A DNA stretch of 64,000 nt. It comes from Rhinopomastus cyanomelas. Its lineage: Eukaryota; Chordata; Aves; Bucerotiformes; Rhinopomastidae. Below, piece after piece: positions 57,801 through 64,000 of the stretch; positions within the stretch are counted from its first letter, which is position 1, and every line of letters begins with the position of its first letter. The stretch lies in assembly GCA_013400115.1 (NCBI GenBank), contig VXBP01000410.1, positions 709,368 to 773,367 on the forward strand, in the 5' to 3' direction. The notes beneath the pieces were generated by a model. The model did not search any database, was not told the DNA's origin, and worked only from the letters and a program-made list of their open reading frames with translations. The translations under genes were made by a program, and so were the position numbers.

Positions 57801-60800
57801 ACTCATGGGCATTGCACAGTGATGTCTAGGAGACAAAGCTCTGTTCTATGTCCTTAGAGCAATAGGTGCCACCACAATTCATCATTTACTGCCCATACAA
57901 ATACTCTACTAGAAATGAATCTGGTTTAGTTTTTCATATATATTTAAAAAATGGAAAGAAAGAAACTGATGGAGAACCAGTCAAGCAAAGGAGTCAAGCC
58001 AAATTGAGCTCTTTTGACTCCTACTTGAAGCTCTATAGGCAACTTTGTTTTTTGCTGTTGTTACGATAATGACAGCGTTTGTCTGTCTCTACCTTGTCCT
58101 TTTCTCTGTCACTTAGATCTACTCAATATGTGGGCCCACTTCTACCCAAGAAGTGAATTGCCCATCTACAGGACTGGATTTGGATTTGTTTCCATCCTTT
58201 CCAAACTCATGCAAGGGACTTACTTTGAATCTACACAGAACTTTAAAGTAACTACATGCTTAAAGACTTTGCTGGACTTGTACCAGTGAAATATATTTCA
58301 CTTGATGAAGGTGCTACAACAGCGATGGGAGCTCTTTCACTCATCTCAGCATATTTAAAACACTTGTTAAATCAAGGCCAATATTGTCTCTTGAACTGCT
58401 TTAGAAAACTGCATGTAAAAGACTGCAATTAAGTCTATATTGTTTTAGCAGCTATAGACCTTCCTCATCTTGTGTGATCTTACTTTTAGAACTTGGCTGC
58501 AATTGAAAGGCTGCAAGAGAATGATGTGAGGGCTGGATGCTGAGCATTATTCATCACCCACAGTGCATAACAGGACCTAGGTCATTACTGGTGCAAAGGC
58601 ATTTTTCTTAGTTTTCTAGAGTTTCACAACCCGAATGGGAGTTCACTAATAGTGGGCAGGCAATTATAATAATAAGATCACATCACATTGTTTTTCAGGC
58701 ATAATGGACACTTGTTTTACCTCCTTTAGAATATCAGAGCTATTTACCTTGAAGAAGAGGAGGATAGAGAATGGCATTTTTTTAAGAAAAGCAACTTTTA
58801 CGACAAAAATTATTTGTTACTGATTAGTCAGATCAAGCCTACTGTGAAAGGGTTTGTCCACAGTAGTGCTGTGCAGCAGCATAAGAAGAGTAATCTGGAG
58901 ATAAGCCAAAAAATGGTATACATGCTACATGAGGAAGAAAATGAAGCCAGTATTTCCTGGACAACAGAAGCCATACTATTTGTCTCCATTTAAATTGTGG
59001 TATTTGAAACCAAGTCGGTTTGGCTGCCCTATCATCACAGAGTGAATGACATCCTAGTTAAACTACCTTTGTGGCTCTGAATATGTTCTCTAGGATCCTT
59101 CTATCACTTAAAGTACCTCTTTGCATGGACAAAGGTAGCCTTGAATTTGAACTTTGACCCTCCCAGGATCAAAGAATTCACTCCCCAAACTGATCTCTCC
59201 TTCTGCTAAATTGCAGGAAAAGCCCAAATTTAGCAGATGGTGAGATACTCTCTTCTTAAATAATACTATCTAGTCCCAGACTCTCATTGATGTAACATCT
59301 GCATCTGCAGCAGAGTTTATATTTTCTTGTATAAAATGAAATGCATGAAAACAGGAGAAAGTGCAGTTATTATAATAGGATAGACTGAGCTAACAAAGCA
59401 ACACTGTGTTCTTCCCTATTTTCAGATAAATATTAATCTTGTCCTATCCCATCCATCTGAAAAATACAGTTATTACTGTTGCCACTTGTTCAGTGACAAG
59501 CTCCAACTTGTCTAGAGTCCAGCTTGTATCAGACTGGCAGCTGTAGATAGTGAACTGGTTTTGGTGGGGGTTCCTTCAGCCCCTTTCTCACAAAATTCAC
59601 TCCACTTTCTAGTACTGAGCTATATACAGCACTACATCCCAGCATGAGCCCCTGGCCATTGCACCTGGGGCCTCAACATTTGAAGTCACATGCTATCCAA
59701 GTTGACTCCAGTGGGAGCGCCTTGTCCCTCGTGTGTGGCCCAGTCAGCTCAAGGAGAACAAAACATTGTAAGGTTTAACTTCACGCTACATAAATAATGA
59801 TTTTTAAACCTTACAAGCCTTAACGTTTGTAACTCATCTACAAATTCCTGTGTACACAGGAACGAGGCACAGCACACATTTTATAGTATTATAAACGTAA
59901 AAAGAATCACAGTAGGTTCAGTTAGCTGCTAAAACTACATTTAAAGCTACAGAGAAATCCTAATGCAATTTTGGCTCTCTTCTACTTTTGGATTATACTT
60001 TGTAATGGTGTTTATGCTGCCATTTGGGTTTCGCTCAGTGTGTGAAGGACTGGACCTCAAAATAAAGGAGTTTAAAATTTTACACCAGTCAAGACTAGAA
60101 ACCAGGTGAAGAATCAATTTTTTACTAAAGTTGTTGAGAGGATTCAGGAGTTGAGAGGATAATCTTTGTGAAGATGAAAAGATTGATTGTTTTTTAATGG
60201 TTTAACTGGGATGTCACTCTCTGAACTGACCGTATTTTTATAATTGTTTTTTAAAAATTCATGTTACAAGGAAAAATATCAAGTCACATAGTTTTTAGGC
60301 TCTGATTCAAGGTCCACAATGTAAACCTGGTGATTCTTGAACTTACCTTTGTGTCCAACTCATAATGGTATTTCAAACATAGATCTGAAACTGTCTTTGA
60401 AAGAAAGCTTGACTTTTATCAACATTTCTAGAGCAAAAATTAGCAATGAAAACTGACAAGAACAAAACCATGTCGTTCATTCACACACTTGTACAAAGAT
60501 CCAGCTCTGCAGATCATAGCAAAAATGTTTAATCCAGCCTCTGTTTGCTGAGGGCTTCTAGCCCAGCACTGGGCTGCTGCCCTGTGCTAACGCCCCCCAC
60601 ACACTTCCAAGGAGGTGCTGGGGTGGAGATGGAAAGTCAGTCCTGCTGCAGCCCAGCCTGGCCTGGCCTGGAGCAGGATGCAGTGGCTCCTCATGGATCA
60701 GAGAAGAAAGACCTTAGTGCTGATCAACCATCATCCACCCCATCACAGAGCAGCCATTCAGTGACTCACGGTGAGCTGAAGGGATTCCTATTTTTCCCAC

Positions 60801-61784
60801 TGGAGCTGAGACAAGAAGAGAGAGGAGAGAGGAGGGTCATGGAACCCTCTCGGCCACATTTGCACAGGGTGGTTTGAGGCCCTGCTGATGCAGCAATGCG
60901 CTTGGTCTCCATCTTGGGTCCCACACGTGGCCGGGGCAGGAAGAGAGACTGTCATTTCTGCTGCTGAAGAAAACTGGGGATGCTCAAGTATTGGGGAGAA
61001 TTCCTCCATGCTTAGCTGAAGAAAGCAGAAGGACTCGAGAATCCTTAAACCTTGGGCATGAAAGACAGAGTCTGGGTTCTTTGTTTGAAAGCATGTCCCC
61101 TGCAGCGAGGGACACAGTTCAGGTGCTGAGGAATCAGGCCCCTGCCCGATGAGCGTTGAGCTGGAGAAACTCTGCTGAAGAATTGAAGAGTTCACCAGTC
61201 TGGATGGTCAGGGTACCGCTGTTCACAGGCAAGGGTGACATATGAGTAATAGACAGGGTGGTAGTACTCGTCTCTACACGACTGACATGCTCTTTTCCCA
61301 GGTGTCTAATGTGAAAAAAACCAAGGGTCAATACGATAGTGATCTCCCACTGTCTTTTTCTCAGAATGTGTGATGGCCTTTGTGACACAGTTTCTAGTTT
61401 GTGTGCACTAACTTGCTTAACCTTTTCTTCTTTTCTGTATACAGTTATAGATTTAATAAACCCTTTTCCATTTTCCCTAAGCCATCCATTGTCTGGCAAA
61501 TTTTATCGGAGATCTCATCAAGACCTAACTGCTGTTTTCTTTTCCTTTATCTTTCATTGTGATCTTGAATCCACCACGGATATGAAACTCCATTTACAAA
61601 AAAATTTGCGATTAAGAACTCATGAAGTCAGTGTTAAATTTTGAGCTAGAGCCATGGGATCTTGAGATGTTTAAGAGTTAAATAAAATGATTTAGTAAAT
61701 CTAGAGAGGACAGGAAATAGAAGTGTAATTCAAAGCAAGAATAACATTAAGAAGTCCCCTTGTCCAGATGAGGTAAATGCTAGT

Positions 61785-61840
61785 TTTATTTATTTATTTA
61801 TTCATTTATTCATTTCTCTATCTATTTATTTATTTATTTA
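61785..61840. repeat. TTTA/TTCA tetranucleotide microsatellite
   Basis: TTTA units from 61785, interrupted by TTCA and a TCTA patch, continue to 61840. This is simple sequence with no coding content. Confidence 0.92.
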
Positions 61841-64000
61841 ATGGTTTGTGAAGGGTCAGGTGCTACTTTTGTTTTTAGATGGTACGATTAATTAGAGAAA
61901 ATGTAGGTCTTGACTCCACAGAGACTTCTGTATATGCTGAATCACGTGGGATTACTAATGTGATTAAATACAGGACTGTCTGTGTGCTTGAAGGGACACC
62001 ACGAGACTGCACTGAAGCCTAGTTCCTTGGGAGACCAACAAAACTATTCGTCTTCTGGTGAAAGGATGTGGCAAATTTTCAAAGAAATTAATTGTGAGTT
62101 ACCTATAGGGAAGAGACTCTAACACACTTTACAATGAGGATATTTTCAATAATATGATTTTTCTGAACAGGAGGAGACAGATTATTCTGACTCATAATTA
62201 CACAGAGCAATGTGCCTCTGGTTTTCAAGTATGATGCGCTCATTAAATAGTGACTCCACAATTACCAGTTACTTTTCCTTCCGCTCTCATCTCACTCTTT
62301 CAGCCTTCACCTTTTTACTTTCTATTTCCTCTGTTTTCAGAGGAGGCCATGACTGATTTTTTTATTTAATTAAACTTTATATCGTGTTAAAACTAATTTA
62401 GTGCATACAAAACTTGTTTGTGGTGTTTCTAAAAAGACATCAATAAGAAAAACTATCACCACAGTTCCCTATTCTCATATTCCAAGGGCAGAATAAAGCA
62501 TTTTGTCTGTGGAAGAATTCCTTATCTGTGATCTTCAGGCTTTCAGCAGATCCGAATAAAGTGATACCAGCCAGACACTTTACTGGAATTGAGTTGTATT
62601 GCACGCTGATTAAAATATCAATTCCTAACTCCTAGTCTCCATTAATACAAGCATAATGTTCCATGTTTTGGGGATCAGCTTTTAATGTTTAGGCTTAATG
62701 GCTCAGTGAACGTAATAGAGATTTCTAGGGACTAAGCTCAAACATGTTTCCATTTGTTTTATGGCAAAAAGGCTTATCAGCTGCAATAGCTGTAATAGTA
62801 TTTTCTCCTCATTGCTTCCAAAGGGAATTTCAGTGTTGCAGAATCTGTACCTACATTTATTTCTGGTTAGGTGTTCTTGGTCTCTCCAAGTGTGTACAGG
62901 TTTGAAGTGTGAATTATTATATTGCGTGTTATTACTTACGACACTGTGATGACAGAGATTTTCTAAAAGTCTAGGGCCAGCTCTGCTCAGAGCTGTGATG
63001 CTCATTACCATCCCAAAGCATGTACAGTTCTTATGAAGCAAAATAAAAGTTGGTTAAAGAGAACTTGTTACCCTTCCCGTACCACAGTGAGGCAAGATAC
63101 AGTATATGGGAGAACAAGGAAGCAGTCTCAGAACCCCTGCAGTGCAAATATATAGGCCTATCCTTCTTGTTCAATTTAATTTAGAATAAGTATTCATTTG
63201 CAACTGTGCTTCTGTATAAATCATTTAGTAATAATCCATCCTCTGGAAACCAAAGCTATAACAATCAGCTGGATATGAGTAATTGGTACTAAAAGATAGG
63301 TAAAAGTAACTCTTTTCCCTAGAAAAATGTGCTCCTTGATGAATCAATGCAGTGTTTTCCCTCTCCTAAGGAGGGAAGGATGTTTGGCCTGTGAAATGGC
63401 AGAATTAGAGTTTTGTTTTCGTTAAAAACTCTTTTCCTAAAGATCAATAAGAAAAGCCCCATCTCTCCATTACACCTAGCATGTGAATAAATGGGTTCCT
63501 CCCGCAAGTCACAAAATATCTGTAGCCCGATGCCAAATAGCCTGGGGCAAGTGCAGAGCCAGGCAGTTCCGGACTCATTAGTATTACTAGATTGAATGCT
63601 TCTAATAATTAGCCAAGTCCCTCTGGTGAACAACAGACAGTCTAAAGCCATGTCTCAATTACATAAAAGAAAGCAAGTTGCTATCATGCAAGGTACAATA
63701 GGTGGTTTGGAAATCTGTTTTCTCTAGATGATTAACAAACCTGATGTATCAGGGAGCTTTGTGCTTTGTTTTATCTCGTGCTACACAAAACCTTGACAGT
63801 AGTTAACATTTGTTGAATTTAGTGACCAACTGAATCAAATTTATAACTGGAAGACAAGAAACATTTACTGGTTAATTTTTTAATCAAAGGGGTATGTGTA
63901 GTTTTTTCCTCTTTTTATCCCATCATTTTTCTATTTTTCCTTTTTGCTTTTTTATTGGCTATTTATTAATTTATTTTCTCTTTTTTCTTTGCTTTAGTTT
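61841..64000. other. Unique AT-rich region without a gene
   Basis: About 2.2 kb running to the window end, very T-rich in the last 120 bases. No CR1, SINE or gene is recognised, and the open frames are short. Confidence 0.5.

Larger units (their letters stand above)
53971..61784. other. Long CR1-free unique region
   Basis: About 7.8 kb with no CR1. It holds a MIR-like fragment (about 54684-54806), a 25-bp duplication (54445-54494), a C-run next to a splice-acceptor-like CGCAG near 56921-56932, and a GC-richer patch near 60545-60900. No gene is recognised. Confidence 0.5.

Noticed and set aside
1..64000. CRISPR arrays, operons, bacterial-type defence systems and integrated viruses
   Set aside because: No spaced direct repeats, compact gene clusters or viral gene motifs were found. 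The repeat content is that of a bird nuclear genome.

Overview
This window looks like intergenic or deep intronic sequence from a bird nuclear genome. It is AT-rich and shows no convincing host exon or RNA gene. The only protein-coding signatures I recognise belong to CR1 LINE retrotransposons, the dominant avian (more broadly sauropsid) family. I place about 20 CR1 fragments, roughly a tenth of the window by my boundaries. They carry the family's hallmarks: 5' truncation, no poly(A), and 3' ends made of short octamer repeats of the ATTCTATG or ATTCTGTG type. A few weak ancient MIR-type SINE remnants are also present. I saw no L1- or Alu-type elements. CR1 dominance suggests a bird; I cannot name the species.

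Layout. 0-14 kb: a plus-strand CR1 3' end cut by the window edge (1-459), two adjacent hairpins (596-646), a MIR-like remnant, then three co-oriented minus-strand CR1 copies (7541-8005, 8532-9013, 10361-11125). 14-29 kb: a plus-strand copy (14074-14385) and a long quiet AT-rich stretch. Next come an internally deleted CR1 with reverse-transcriptase remnants (about 20215-21235), several short 3' ends, and a head-to-head pair. The pair is an older-type CR1 on minus (27325-27738) next to a plus-strand CR1 that joins the ORF1 esterase region directly to the 3' UTR (27741-28445). 29-52 kb: mostly unique AT-rich DNA with a palindromic MITE-like element (33884-33961), scattered CR1 tails, a nested CR1 cluster (44489-45208), a TCTA microsatellite and a MIR SINE (about 48500-48700). 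52-64 kb: no CR1 seen; it holds a 31-unit perfect TTTTC array (53776-53930), a MIR-like fragment, a TTTA microsatellite and candidate conserved noncoding DNA.

No genes work together here in an operon or pathway sense. The story is retrotransposon history: at least two CR1 generations, nested insertion, shared frameshifts, two internally deleted elements and two single-N joins that both lie at CR1 edges. The best candidates for something undescribed are the ORF1-plus-3'UTR CR1 derivative and the palindromic element at 33.9 kb. An unrecognised GC-rich open frame sitting 5' of a CR1 tail at 51.7-52.1 kb is a third.
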